Source of the DNA: Takakia lepidozioides
Lineage: Eukaryota > Streptophyta > Takakiopsida > Takakiales > Takakiaceae
Assembly (NCBI GenBank): GCA_030704615.1
Contig: CM060732.1
Location: forward strand, 32,965,053 to 33,029,052
DNA length: 64,000 nt
Direction of reading: 5' to 3'
Within the stretch, counting starts at the first letter, position 1, and every line of letters starts with the position of its first letter. Of this stretch, positions 1 to 12,830 are shown one piece after another. The notes under the pieces were generated by a model. The model was not told where the DNA came from and did not search any database. It worked only from the letters and a program-made list of their open reading frames with translations. A program made the position numbers and the translations under genes.

Positions 1-1590
1 TGAGTTTTGAATTACATAGGTTCGATCTAAGTAAAGTGCAATGCTTCGGATCATGAGCATTTGGTCACAATGATCCTGCCAGCATTTCTCCACATGAGAC
101 AGGAACACAACTGCATCAGGGCTCTGGCCTACTAGTGTTTGCAGTTTCACGGTAATGTGGGTCTCGCACTCCTGCTGTAGTCTCTTATACAAGTTACCTC
201 CCATCTTGTGCAAACAGAGATCCTCAACAGCCTGCAGAAAACATGACAATGTGTCATGCCATCACATCCACTAGAAAAATGGATACAGTTGGAATGTTCT
301 ATACATAAAGATTGCACCTCTGTATCCTACTCAAACGACCCTAATGATCACCAAAATTTCTTGGCCAGAGGCTCAGATTCATACCCTATATAGTTCCTCC
401 AAGCTGCATGACACTGGCTGCTTCAGGTGAATGGCCGTCACTGCTTCCTTGATCTTGGCCCAAGTAACCTCCTCAAAGTTATTGGGTAGCTTAGGTTTAT
501 CTGCAACCAATCAAAGTGTGTTCCCAACACCATCACATGACTAGCACAGAAGACAGCAAACTTCTGATGCATCAATGTTCCGAAGCACCGAAGACGCCCC
601 TTGATTCTTTTTCTCACAAACATCTCCAGGGTAAGATGAAACATTTTGCTTTGAATTCACTGCTATCTGAGGCCATCATGCACAAAGTTCTTTGACCATG
701 ACTTTTTTGAGACCAACGTAACTAGTTTATATGAATAATGCCAAAATACCCTATCCATCAAAAGACACCTGTTGATCACATACAAGGGAAGTCCAAACAA
801 GCAATAGACATTGCCAGCAGTGCCATGTGGCATGCATCTTCACCAGGATTAGCAGTGACAAGTTCATGTGTTTTAGTTCACACAGATGTTACAATTAGAT
901 CTTACACTAGTAATTTTTCAGACCTAAGGCATGCCTTAGCTGGAGAGCTCAACCAACAGTAGGACACAATTCAGCATTCCACCATACAGACAGTGTCCGT
1001 CTCATTGGAACAGATCAGTAATCTGTGTGACAACATACTTGTACACAAACTGTGGGGTTCTTGTATTGAGCCTTCCATCACTCCTCATCATATGATCACC
1101 AAAACACCCAGACTGAGGCTACCTTGTTTCAGGCATGACAACTATTGTTACCTAATTGCAACGTACTGCAATTCGAACACATTCAGAACTGCGGCTATCC
1201 ACCCTAAATTTTTTGGCTAAACAAGTCTGTAATATACACAGGGGAGAGTAAGAGCAATTTACCTTTAAATGGTTTTATAACCAGCTTCTTGACTGGCTGA
1301 GGCGGGGTCGCCTTTTTCCTTGACAAATTGGCGGTGGTTCCCCCAGCCGCACCACCAACACCGCTCAAACCCATGCCAGAGGCTGGCCCAACAGATGCAG
1401 TGAGGCCTTGGTGATCCAGTAACATGAGATCCGCGGCACTGTCATCTTCATTGGTCAAATCCCGAATTCCATTCTTTTCATAGGGTTCCAGGACGGGCTG
1501 GGGCTTTGGTTTCTTGGTGGCCGAAATCATGGTCGGCGAGATGCCGCTGCCGCTGCTGCTACTGCTGCTCAGCCTCTTTTTATGCGACAT
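1..1590 (-). CDS. CUL4: Cullin-4 (CUL4), 5' part, three exons, continues off left edge
   Basis: Scaffold of the CUL4-DDB1 E3 ubiquitin ligases. Exons read on the minus strand are 1590-1263 (start ATG at 1590), 500-385 and 231 to beyond position 1. Donors are GTAAAT and GTATGA; the two acceptors end in TGCAG; phases match. Exon 1 encodes a Ser/Gly-rich, low-complexity N-terminus ending in the cullin-4 lead-in (VKKLVIKPFK). Exon 2 gives KPKLPNNFEEVTWAKIKEAV and exon 3 AVEDLCLHKMGGNLYKRL followed by LVGQSPDAVVFLSHVEKCWQ, both highly characteristic of plant and animal CUL4. The 1590 ATG was chosen over the in-frame ATG at 1680 because the residues in between are not cullin-like; the upstream ATG cannot be excluded. 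The C-terminal cullin and neddylation domains lie outside the window. The identification is secure; the exact start is less so. Confidence 0.93.
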
Positions 1591-2451
1591 CAAACTTCCT
1601 AACAAACACTCACGCGCTGCAAGGGCCTTGCCTGCCCTTCCCACTCCCTCTCTGTCCTCGCATTTTCTGGAATAATCCAAGTATCTCGAAATCCGAGGTT
1701 TACTTCAAACTGCTCCGCTGCCCTTATCCACACTATTCATGAGGTGTGTGCCGTACTAGGTGTCACTCCTGTCCGACCATGCAGATTATGCCCCTTGTAG
1801 ATTCAGTCACAATTGTCCTTTCGAACCAAATTCCCCTGCATCGGGAGCTGATTCTCTGTGAATCCGCTGCCCTCCTTTTCTAGTATCTGCGTTCACCTCC
1901 CTTCTTCACAAGAGCAAAGAGAAGCGTACAAGTGCTGCAGAGCCCCTGGAAATGGACCCTGCCCCCGAGAGTCGAGAATTACCCCCCTGCCTAAGCCAAC
2001 CAGTCCACGAATCTTACGATGTTGCACCAGGACGCACTTACTGGGATCACAAATGCAGCACATACACCACACACCTCCTCCGTTTCCTGCATTCTACATA
2101 TCCACTTCACTTGTCCTCAACTCTCCTACATCCTAGAGCCAAGCCTAAACCTGCACACAGCAAGAACGCGAAACAAACGGATACACCAAAACAACCCGAC
2201 GACGGACGGAAACAAAAACAGCCACAGGTATTATTGTATCAACAGAAAGCTCACACCAAGACGAAAAGCATCCTAATGAAACACACACAACAGCAGCTCC
2301 TACCTGCCAGCCCTAACTCGCAATCCCTCGCTGCCTGCGAGGTTCAAGCCCTGCGCGAGACGATGGGCACGATCGCGAGACGGACCCTGCCATCGCCGAC
2401 CCTCCCTGCCCTCCTCGCCTTTACCCGACCCCCCTCTCTACTCTACCCACG
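1591..2451. other. Upstream of CUL4, no gene recognised
   Basis: Probable promoter and 5' leader of CUL4, followed by unrecognised sequence. The open frames here are short, of biased composition, and lack splice-supported or family-like content. Confidence 0.4.
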
Positions 2452-2905
2452 CGGGTCACCTCAACAGACTTCAGTGGATGAACAAATCTCGGTGCCCTCC
2501 ATCCGTCGATCACCTCAACAGACTTCCGTGAATGAACGTATCTCGGTGCCCTCCATCCATCGATCACCTCAACAGATGAATCTCCATCCATCGGCAACGC
2601 TATTTTCGTCCACTACGTCGACAAGAGATGGAGGGAGGATGGACAGCCTCATCGGTGCCCTCCATCCGTCGATCACCTCAACAGACTTCCCTGGATGAAT
2701 CTACCTCGGTATCCATCCATCGGTAACGCTATTTTCGTCAGGAGGGAGGATGGACAGCCTCATCGGTGCCCTCCATCCGTCGATCACGTCAACAGACTTC
2801 CCTGGATGAATCTATCTCGGTACCCTCCATCCATCGGTAACACTATTTTCGTCCACTACGTCGACAAGAGATGGAGGGAGGATGGACAGCCTCATCCATG
2901 CACTC
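2452..2905. repeat. Tandem minisatellite with CCATCCRTCGATCACC units
   Basis: Imperfect tandem copies of a block containing CTCCATCCGTCGATCACCTC followed by AACAGACTTCCCTGGATGAA. A second alternating block (CTATTTTCGTCCACTACGTC, then GACAAGAGATGGAGGGAGGA) occurs at least twice. The open frames over it are by-products of the repeat. Confidence 0.8.
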
Positions 2906-5022
2906 CCGACTAAATTTAACACTGTTGTTCTCTAGAGTAGGCAGTGAGTCCCAGGGACAACCTGCATAAAGGTTGCCTTTGAGGAGATGGTCACACTAAG
3001 CATGCGTCAGCTTGTGGATATCGTGGACTCAGTTGCATGACTTGTAGAGTTCCGAGAGCTTCAAACAAGGTACATGCAAAGGTTGGCACAAACATTTGTT
3101 CAACAAGAAGACACAGATTGATCTAGTCATCAGATTCTCACTAAAGCATGTTCAATCTGAGCTCAAAGCAAAGTCCCAGTTGATAGAAATGTGTAGAGTT
3201 ATCTGATCCCAGAGGTGGGCGGGGTAGTAGCATCATGCATGAGGGGTGACTTGTTCTGGATTGCTAGACAGATTTGTCTCATGTGCAAAACAGCCCCATA
3301 ACATCTCACAAGCTGTACAGCTAAGAATTTGTTCTTTAAATTTCCAGGCACTTGCTTTGTTTCTCTCTTGAACTTCCACATCACTGAGTCCTGCATGCTC
3401 ATTTGATCTTGCAACCACCAAACCTGGCCTTCAAATATCGGCCCTCTTCGCATGATATGATTTCTTTGGGTTTAGTTTGATACTAACAGTTGTCCAGAAT
3501 TCACATGCTACAATCATATGCCCACAACTGTGCTAAGAGACGGATCCAGTAGATCACACCATCACAAAACTTTCCTCTGCGAATCCTGGTCCATTTCTCT
3601 TTCTGCTCCACTAGATTGCAAGTTTGCCTCCAGGGTTTACATGATGATTTGTACACCAGTTTTTCTCTTCCAACAATCTCTGAAGCGGAGCTGTAAGATC
3701 CACCAACAGCAATCGGGTACTCGCATGTGTGCCTATCCACCACCAGATGCATTGCAGATAATTCTTTAAGCTGTTGTATCTAGACTTCAGGAGGAAACAA
3801 TTTGTTGTACCCCAAGTGTTATAGAAGCATAAGACCATGGAAGAAGCTTGGATCTTCTTTCCCTCTTGGACAAGATCAGCCCTCCATCTACGACAAGAGA
3901 TATAGCGATCACTCCCATGTCATACAGATTGTAAATGTTCAAGATGTGGGGGGCAGGACCTGCCATTTTTCGGATGGGATATTCTACCCTGTGAGAGCTT
4001 CAAAGCTAGATCCCTCATCATTGGCCGCTGCTACAGATTTTTTTGTTGCCCCATGGAGAAAAATAGACATACATGAGGAAATCTTGAACAAAGTTTGCAA
4101 AAACCCAGGAAACAAGATCATGGTCTCCCAGCTTTTGTGCATGATGCATGCTCGTAGAACGTCTCCATCTTCAGTGCAAGCTGGTTCCTTGATCGCTTGT
4201 TGGCACTATCAAGCATGCGCCGTTCACATGACTTGTAGATTTTGCTCTCCTCATTCGCAACCCTTGTACTTGCCATTGTAATATCAATGCTTAGCAAGAA
4301 GACTTCCAAAAAGGCCTGCCTTGCAGTATCTGTGAGAGAGAGATGTGTTCCTCATTGGTATGCTTGGAGGGAAGAAAAACAGGGAGTAGCACATAGACAG
4401 AGACTGTTGAGAAGACCCAGGAGACTCTGATATAGGTAATGTATGTACATGGGTGAAACCAAACAAGAGCCTTATTACGCTCCATATTAGACAGACTTGT
4501 GGACCTTCAACAAAAGAGCTTTGGACTGAGTTTTGTCCATGCTTTTTCTGATGCCTAAAGGGAATGTTGAATCTCGACTTCACAAAACATGCCCAAGTGG
4601 AGATTGTCTTGGTCAGCTGTAGGGAAATAGTCTTACTTGAAAGACCTAAGCTACAACATGATGCTCACCACAATCCACACCAACACTCAATATCACTGAC
4701 CTAGATTGGGAAAACGAAAATAATGCAGGATACCTGCAGTGCATGCATCATATAAATGGGCGGTATGCTGCAATGAGCACCTCTTCAACCGCCAGACATT
4801 CGGCTTTCTGCAGCACATGTCAGGGATCCTCAATTGAGTTCGTTCATGAACTAAAGTTTTGGAATCTGTCGAGTCCAGAGAAAACCTTGGTTAATGCCTC
4901 TAGCTTTGTTTTACCTCTTTAGGATGCTTGTCCACATCCAGAATGCATGGACTCACAACAACTCCTTGACTAGCATGTCATCAAGAGCATTGTGTCATTA
5001 AAACACACCGAAGTGTAATAAC
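2906..5022. other. No recognisable gene
   Basis: About 2.1 kb of AT-balanced sequence. The longest frame (3802-4281, plus) shows no family resemblance. I see no splice-consistent coding series. Confidence 0.4.
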
Positions 5023-5026
5023 ACTG

Positions 5027-5059
<33 letters not shown>

Positions 5060-5061
5060 TC
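5023..5061. repeat. CT dinucleotide microsatellite
   Basis: Run of CT repeats interrupted once by GT. A shorter TCTCT-rich stretch occurs at about 5190-5205, next to the RRM fragment. Confidence 0.9.
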
Positions 5062-5204
5062 CTAGTTATCTTGCTAAGCTCTTGGTAACACCACCCAAGT
5101 AGTGCCTAATCCTGTTGGAATTTCCTGCCTAGAATAAAACAGGAAAACAAGTAACTTCTTTGTGACAACACTCTAGAATTGTCTGATCCCTGTCTCTCTT
5201 TCTC

Positions 5205-5465
5205 TAGGCCCATCCCTGCTCGCCACCCTTGATCTTGATGGGTTGTGCATAATTCACAGTCAGCACATGGCCATATAGCTCAGCATTGTGCATGTTGTCC
5301 ATTGCGGCACCAGCATCTTCCTTCTCAAGGTACGTCACAAAACCAATCCCCGGTGCTTTTGAGTGGACTGGTCTAAGAGAATGCTTACATCCTTGATGTC
5401 TCCAAACGGTATGAAGGCCGTATGCAACGCCCCCTCCTTCACTCCTCCAGCCCTCCTGTTGACCA
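5205..5465 (-). pseudogene. RRM protein fragment (plant ATE1 / PPIE-type RRM), frameshifted
   Basis: Read on the minus strand, one frame encodes [15 protein letters not shown] and DQSTQKHRG. After a one-base slip, a second frame encodes [18 protein letters not shown], then AELYGHVLTVNYA and KGGEQGWA. Together these are the RRM of the small plant RNA-binding protein ATE1 (At1g13690 family) and of cyclophilin PPIE, including RNP-1-like and RNP-2-like stretches. Upstream, only a damaged remnant of the GGLAEEV segment is visible, with an in-frame TGA. After GGEQGWA the frame meets TAG instead of the usual continuation. No intron interrupts the piece. It is best read as a decayed, possibly retro-copied, fragment; a terminal exon of a live gene is unlikely because of the frameshift. 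Confidence 0.8.
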
Positions 5466-5850
5466 TATCCATAGCCAGTTTGTAAGATTCCCATTCCCAA
5501 GTTTTCTGTTTTTAAGGTTCACCTGCAGGTTGGCATCCTCTTCTCCTTCGTGCTATGCAGAAGCATGCTTTGAAAGGGATCGATACAGTGATTTGAGTAA
5601 GGTTTCTATCCTCACAAATGGAAGCATTGAAATGTTAATGAAAAATCTGACTCACGAAACCAATAACGACCTTGCCATACTGTGTGAGAGAGACACAAAC
5701 ACCCACCAACATAGAGGGTGGTCTTGGGATTGGATCCCATTGAAAATACTCGCCCCTCCTCAGACTGCCCTTCAACCGCGGATCCAGGAAAGCAATACTC
5801 GTCTTTGCGTCCAAAACCCTCCTGTAATAAAACCTCTAAAACCTAAACCC
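5466..5850. other. No recognisable gene
   Basis: Short intergenic stretch between the RRM fragment and a degenerate tandem repeat. Nothing recognised. Confidence 0.4.
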
Positions 5851-6148
5851 ACAAATAGGGGATTGCAACTTGGACTTAGATGACATTGGACACTGGAGGT
5901 AGCACTTGGGCCTCTACATGGGAGACGCATTTGGATACATAGGAGATTGCACTTGGGCTTAGATTTCAATTCTTCACACATGCTACCTAGATCTCCCAAG
6001 CTGTAGGGCCTCTGGCTACATGGGGGATTGCACTTGGACTTGATGACTTTGGACACTTGGGCCAAGGGCACAAGCTACTTTAGAGGTTGCACTTGGGCCT
6101 CGACACAAGAGATGCTCTTGCATACATAGGGGATTGCACTCGGACTTA
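5850..6148. repeat. Degenerate tandem repeat (GGGGATTGCACTTGGACTTA)
   Basis: At least four imperfect copies of a block containing GGRGATTGCACTTGGRCTTA, with spacers such as TTGGACACTTGGGC. It abuts the 3' end of gene B1 and replaces the last part of its methyltransferase domain. Confidence 0.75.
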
Positions 6149-9100
6149 GAGCATCTCCACAATGAGCACGGCCCTCTCCAAGGAACCCCATTCCCCCTTC
6201 GCAAGCACACGTTGCTGTCGACGTAGTTGTGATGCATGTCATCCGTGGGAGGATCTGTCCTGTCATCTATGAACTTGGCCCCATGAGTGATGGTGAACTC
6301 GGTAATGCCGGCCGGAGTCGTTTGTGGATGCACCCGGACGAGACAAACAGCTTCAAACAGACGAGTCTGCAAACATGACATCCACAAGGAACTAAGAAGC
6401 AAAAAAAAATCGGGCCCCTACATATGAGTTTGAGCGACCTATACAACCCCATCCAAGAACAACCAAGAAGAGGAAGAAGAAGGCAAACTCACCATCTCTC
6501 CCGGACGATCCCCCTTCGTAAGGTACATGCTATCCACACAATTCCATGTCTTCACGACTCTCATGCCCGAGGCTTTCAAATAGCTGGAAAGTGCACGGCG
6601 ACACCGAACGTCGATGGACTGGATGAGCACCAAAACACCTGCATCGGACAGGAAGAAGTTGCAAAAGGAGAAAACCCACCACCAGTAGCGCTCATCAAAA
6701 GCATTCCAACCCGGACAAGCACCCGATGGAGGGATATCCGGGACTGCCAACCCATCAAGGATGTCCAAGATGATGAGTTCGGCTGCATATGGCTTCTCCT
6801 TCCCATTCACCCAGGATTTGGTCATTTTAGCCTGCAAACAAAAATACAATGGAATTCTCACAAGTTTAGAAACGATCCATGCCCACAGCAGACAAAGACA
6901 ACAGAAGCCACATAACCCAAAGAGAACACGCACCGTGCTGAGGAACTCCACAATCCTGTCCCACACTGGTGATGGCTCGCCCTTGTAATCAGATTTCTTC
7001 GACTCCATCATGGCAAGGAACCCGACGTTGGCCATCTCCAACCTGGTTGGGCAAATGACCCTCGTGGGATGTTCCACTGCATGGTACGGGTCCTTGGGAT
7101 CAACCACCCCCTTGTTTTTTCTCCCGGATCCCCTACCATGCGGTGGAGTCTGCTGGACATGCTCCACAGGGCCAATATCTGCAACACTTCCCTGCCCTTG
7201 TGCCACCTTCCCTCTACCCCTTCCCTTCCCCACAACACCAGCAACATCTTTTCCCTTTGCCTTTCTTCCTCTACCTGGGGTATCCTGAGCGGGAGGCTCC
7301 TTCTCTGCAAGAGTCCTCAAATTTCGTTCATGAATGTCGAGGTTGGCTGCTGCGGCAGTGGCTGCAATACGGTCATTCTCTCTCCTCAAAGACACCTCTG
7401 GAGCTGGGGTCTCAGAAGGAGGGCAATCCAAATACCAACCACAAGAAGAAAGATGGTCTGGGCCCCAGTCATGCAAGATCCCAGTAGTAAACATGGTCTG
7501 GTTGCCAGCAGGGACAAGCCACAGGTCCACGAAATCTGGATGTTTGTCCAGGCAATTCTCTTCCAGGAGAACAAACTTTATGTACCTGCAGAGACAGCCT
7601 CATTTTACAATGGAAATATTGTGTGGCAACTTTTCCATCACACCAGGAAGACCCCCTTCAACAGTATGCCACACAACACATTGCAACCACAGCACAAATA
7701 AGTAGTGCAAGAGTGTGCACCTGTAAAGGCATCGTTTCTAGGCTTCCTCTCCTTTTTCTTGCTGGTCCAGCTCATTTGTTCGACTGATGCCACCCTCCTT
7801 GCTGAACTCTCTAAAGAAACAAGAGTGCCACACTGTGGCTCTCCATTTCCTCATGTATGCTTCGAAGGACACCTTCGGTGCTATCATACTGATGCCATAG
7901 TCAGCCAGCTGAGTATGCAGAACCGATCTGGCCCTTTCTTCCAACTGCAAAACAATACAAATGCAAGAATGAACCCAAAAGCAATCACAGCGAATGTAAG
8001 AGGCAATAGAAAGATAAGGACAAGAAAAGAGAAAAGACAGTGACACAGGGAAGGACATCACACCTGGCTCCAGTAAGTGGCCTTGTGAAGCCAGGTGTCC
8101 AGCACATTGTCACTGACAGGAATGACACGCTGGGTCTTCTTCTCTTTCTCCGGCCTTGGGAACATGTGGGTATCCCTAACTGTGGGATCGGAGTTCCATA
8201 TCTGCAGCCACTTCACCTTTTGTTCTGGAGACACAACGGCGGTAGACAACCTGTGCAACTTCTCCTGGGCCATTTCTGGCTTGCCTGGCTTGTTATAATG
8301 GTTTTTTATCTCCACGAGAAACTGCGGTCCGAATGATGGGTCGGCAATTCTCAACTGCTTCACGAAAGCACTCATTATAGTCCTTCTTGTAGCGGTCATC
8401 TCTTTCTGGATGCGACTCTCAACCCCCTTTGCTGTCCTTCTCTCCTCAGGGGTAGAGCTGTAGTATTCCAGTTTGCCACGCTCCCCTGCATCTGCAATGT
8501 CTTGCTGCAAGGGAATGCAAGAGAGTTGCATCAGCACAAGGTCAAGGGAAACAAACAGAAACAAACATGTGGAATATGGAAGACCAGATGAAGGAAGATG
8601 TATCTCACCGTGTACATGTACTCCATGAAAGCCTCACGGGTCAACGAGTACCACGTTTCCGATGTCTTGGAGCTTTCGCACTTCTTGTACATCTCCGCTG
8701 AAAGGATGGTCTTGAAGTTGGTCAAGGGCATCTGCCCTATCCTTTGTATCCTATACAGTGTGTGAACCAAACTCGTTTTGACATGCGATGTCTCCGTTCC
8801 TCTGCAGAATGATATCTGTAAGTCAGAATGAAATTCAAGGTCTTCAATCAAAGAAGAACGGAACCACAAGTGGAACATGTAGAATGAGAAACCAACCTGT
8901 TCACATCATTCATTGTTGTCAGAAGACCCATCATGTTCCCGTCACAATCCAGCACCATCGATCAAACAGAGTAATGCCACTCTTCCTCCTGTGAGTGCAG
9001 CCTCCCAATGACAGCCATCCATGCAAGCAAGCGGTGGTTCCCATCCCAAACGTGAAACATCTTTCCCGAGAATGCCTGGGTGGAAGGTTTCCTGGAGAGA

Positions 9101-12061
9101 AGAAGTTCGAAGGATTCGTTCAGCTGTCTCCAAATGGGGTCCCAGGAGTCCACGATTGACTCATCCACGAGGAGCTCATTACCTTTGGAATCCCTAGTAG
9201 AAACGTAAAAGACTGCGGATCCATCCAAATACCCATGCACAAACTCGGCCTCCAGCTTGAGAATGTCCTTGACGAGGGGTGTACGAACGACGGGCATGGA
9301 AACCAACCTACACAGGGGAATCTTCAACCTCCCACCCGGGGCAAGCATACTTTGCACCACAAGCTGAGAGTTTACCTTCTGACCCCCCAGCATCTCAGCG
9401 GCTTTGCTTTCATAGAACTCATCGTCCACATCAACAATTATCTCCTTCTCCTGACCCGAAAGGACCTCATCTGCCACACTTTGCATCTTCTCCTTCAGGG
9501 TTGTTTATTCAACTTGATATTAGAGAGGCATGAAACGTCGGCTGAGGCATGAAAAAGTGGACTCAAAGAGTGTGCGTTGACGCACACTATTTTAAGCTGC
9601 CAGGTAAGTGTACATTGACCCTCACAGACATGTCCTATGTTGCCGAAATCCACAGAAAAAGACAATGTAAAAGTTGGCTCAAACAGTGTGCGTTGACGCA
9701 CACTGTTTCACTTGCCAGGTAAATGATCATTGACCATCTAATTGTGCCAGGTAAGTGTTCATTGTAAACTCCAAGATATGCGGCCGATTTCGGATGAAAA
9801 AAATGAAAATGTGAGTTCGAACAGTGTGACATGTACAGCTCAAACAGTGTGCGTTGACGCAAACTGTTTGAGCTGCCAGTGAGGGATTCTTTCATCCTCA
9901 GAAACGTGCTTTAAATGCCGAATTTCAATCGGAGAAAACCGTGACATGTAGAGCTCAAACAGTGTGCGCCAACGCACACTGTTTGAGCAGCCACTGAATG
10001 GTTATTTCATCATAAAAAACCTGCCCTGGAAGTCCGAATTTAACACCAAAAAAACAGTGACATGTACAGCTCAAACAGTGTGCGTTGACGCACACTGTTT
10101 GAGCTGCCAGTGAGGGATTTTTTCATCCTCAGAAACGTGCCCTAAATGTCGAATTTCAATCGGAAAAAACACTTACATGTTCAGCTCAAACAGTGTGCGC
10201 CAACGCACACTGTTTGAGCTGCCACTGAATGGTTATTTCATCATCATACACCTGCCCTGGAAGTCCGAATTTAACACCAAAAAAACAGTGACATGTAGAG
10301 CTCAAACAGTGTACGTCAACGCACACTGTTTGACCTGCCACTGAAGGGTTCCTTCATCCTCAGAAACGTGCCCTAAATGCCGAATTTCAATCGGAAAAAA
10401 CACTTACATGTTCAGCTCAAACAGTGTATGCCAACGCACACTGTTTGAGCTGCCACTGAATGGTTATTTCATCATCATAAACCTGCCGTGGAAGTCCGAA
10501 TTTAACACCAAAAAAACAGTGACATGTACAGCTCAAACAGTGTGCGTTGACGGACACTGTTTGAGCTGCCAGTGAGGGATTCTTTCATCCTCAGAAACGT
10601 GCCCTAAATGCCGAATTTCAATCGGAAAAAACACTTACATGTTCAGCTCAAACAGTGTGCGCCAACGCATACTGTTTGAGCTGCCACTGAATGGTTATTT
10701 CATCATCATAAACCTGCTCTGGAAGTCCGAATTTAACTCGGAAAAAACACTTACATGTTCAGCTCAAACAGTGTGCGCCAACGCACACTGTTTGAGCTGC
10801 CACTGAATGGTTATTTCATCATCATAAACCTGCCCTGGAAGTCCGAATTTCAATCGGAAAAAACACTTACATGTTCAACTCAAACAGTGTGCGCCAACGC
10901 ACACTGTTTCAGCTGCCACTGACTGGTTATTTCATCATCATTAACCTGCCCTAGAAGTCCGAATTTCAATCGAAAAAAACACTTACATGTTCAGCTCAAA
11001 CAGTGTGCGCCAACGCACACTGTTTGAGCTGCCACTGAATGGTTATTTCATCATCATAAACCTGCCCTGGAAGTCCGAATTTCAATCGGAAAAAACACTT
11101 ACATGTTCAGCTCAAACAGTGTGCGCCAACGCACACTGTTTGAGCTGCCACTGAATGGTTATTTCATCATCAGAAACGTGCCCTAAAGGGCGAATTCAAC
11201 ACTTACAACCGTGACATGTAGAGCTCAAACAGTGTGCGCCAACGCACACTATTTGAGCTGCCACTGAAGGGTTCTCTCGTCCTGACATACATATCCTGGA
11301 AAACCGATATCCAGACGGAAACAGCAGTGAAATATTCAGCTCAACTCACACTGATTGAGCTTGCAATTTGGGTTGTATTGAACCTGCTGTAGTGCCCAAG
11401 TTTGGGCGTTTCGCACCTGAACAATCAAGCAAATTGGTAGGCCCAAACAGTGTGCGTTGCCGCACACTGTTTGAGCTTCCAGTTTGCGGTGCTTTCAGCC
11501 TGGTGCAGATGTCCTGTGTGGGCTATATTCATATCAGCAACGAAACACAAATGTGGGTCTTAAAGATTTCACCTTTTTCTTGGCTGCTCCAGAAGACTCC
11601 CCAATTGTCGGGGACCCTTTGCGCTTCGGGCTGCTCTCTGCGCCGAGCGTGTACGTGAGCCTCTCCCCCTTTCTCTTTCCCGCAGGTAGACTCCTCGTGA
11701 GGCCACCTTCAACATCCTCTTCCATCTCGTCTGTCTCTCCCTCAAATGCGGTGTCCTCTTCATCTGTTCTTGGAACTATGGCGGGCTGATGTTCTTCTGC
11801 TGATTGTTGCTCCTCCATCGCCACACTTTCCTCTACTCCCTCTTCTACCTCCTTTTCCTCTTTGTCCACTCTTTCCATCCTCATTCTATCTCTGGCTCTA
11901 TTCCTGTTTCTAGAGCTCGTGAAGTATAGTGACTTCCTTCTCTTCCTCCTCCGCTGGAAACAAGGGCTCACCACGATGCCTCTAGAGCTCTCCAGTTTGA
12001 TGTTTGTAACAAGTGTTGCTATGGCATGTAACCAAAATCGAAATTGGACGTTGTCAACCAT
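6149..12061 (-). pseudogene. Gene B1: ParB-like plus methyltransferase-like protein, truncated copy
   Basis: Minus-strand, intron-rich relative of B2. Supported exons are 9486-8897, 8801-8609, 8504-8064, 7944-7721, 7585-6934, 6831-6493 and 6366 to about 6149; donors, acceptors and phases agree. A Lys/Arg- and Glu-rich exon at 12061-11573 with donor GTGAAA is a plausible N-terminal exon, which would put the palindrome array in an intron; this link is inference. Exon 9486-8897 holds the ParB-like domain (KIPLCRLVSMPVVRT ... VWDGNHRLLAW). Exon 6831-6493 holds the methyltransferase half with AELIILDILDG where a DPPY motif is expected. Decay: in-frame TGA at 8962-8964, TAG at 7738-7740, a frameshift near 6180, and loss of the glycine-rich SAM motif. 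It lies head-to-head with A1. Confidence 0.72.
9560..11480. repeat. Palindrome array 1 (about 16 units, element 1)
   Basis: About 16 units spaced roughly 115-120 bp. Each carries a near-perfect inverted repeat: arm GCTCAAACAGTGTGCG, a four-base spacer (CCAA or TTGA), then arm CGCACACTGTTTGAGC. Between palindromes most units contain (G)CCGAATTTCAATCGG and a CACTGAATGGTTATTTCATC block. Variation is mostly single base changes, and some units fold imperfectly. The array lies upstream of B1's ParB exon, probably inside a B1 intron. Confidence 0.95.
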
Positions 12062-12830
12062 ATTTGGATGCGGGTGTTGTTATTGTGTGCGAACGGAATT
12101 CATCCATTCCGTCGTCTCCATATTATCCAAGCAATAAAGCGCTAGAAAAAAAGTACATCCGTTGCATGCACTAGCGATATATGTCAGATGTACTGCGCCG
12201 CCTGCGAATACACCGCGGCCTTCTTGCTTTCTTTCAAACTCGGATGTGCCATAGAAATCTAATGCTAGTTCATTTTCGAGCAGTTCTTGCAGATCCGCAA
12301 TAATTGTTATGCTTCACATATGCATCCACGTGTGTTGTACTGCCTACCCTGTGGTTTGCATTTTACCGTAACCGTCGCCATGGGGTCATTCGGCATAAAG
12401 GGTTCTGTCGGATACGACCATGTCTGGCACGCATTCGTGCGAGGTATCTTCTGCAGTGTCAGTGTTTGTGTTGTGCTCTTCTAGCACAGCACAACCTCAT
12501 GACATTTGTGGTCTTCCTGTTTACTGCTCTCCAGGGTTGTTGCCGTCTTTTCATAATGGATGGTTTCATGTCGTTTTCAGTGTTTGTTTTCATCCATAAA
12601 CAGCACGGCTTCTTGTAGTATTTGAAAACAGTTTTTCTGGTTAGTGCCTCTTGGCGTTGCTGTTTCCAAAGTGAAGGTGCATCTCATCCTACATCCTTTG
12701 CATGCATCACCTGCAACCTTTGGGTTGGAGCTACCCTTGTTGACCTCAGTTTGCTTGTCTTAATTCCCCTTTCGGTAATTGCGGGCTATCAGTTCGAGGA
12801 TTCCGCAACTTTCGTTCAGTGAGGGAAAAC
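12062..12830. promoter_or_regulatory. Divergent gap between B1 and A1
   Basis: About 770 bp between the putative first exon of B1 (minus) and the start of A1 (plus). It should contain both promoters. I see no array and no clear TATA box. The regulatory role follows only from the head-to-head layout. Confidence 0.4.

Noticed and set aside
1952-2698. 248-codon plus-strand frame
   Set aside because: It overlaps a minisatellite, has biased composition and shows no family resemblance.
3802-4281. 159-codon plus-strand frame
   Set aside because: No recognisable domain, no splice support and no neighbours with related content.
7010-7705. Plus-strand frames of 90-210 codons over B1
   Set aside because: Antisense to spliced B1 exons with homology to B2.
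9560-11480. Regularly spaced palindromes resembling a CRISPR array
   Set aside because: The sequences between palindromes are themselves repeated, not unique spacers. The region is eukaryotic, and no cas genes are present.
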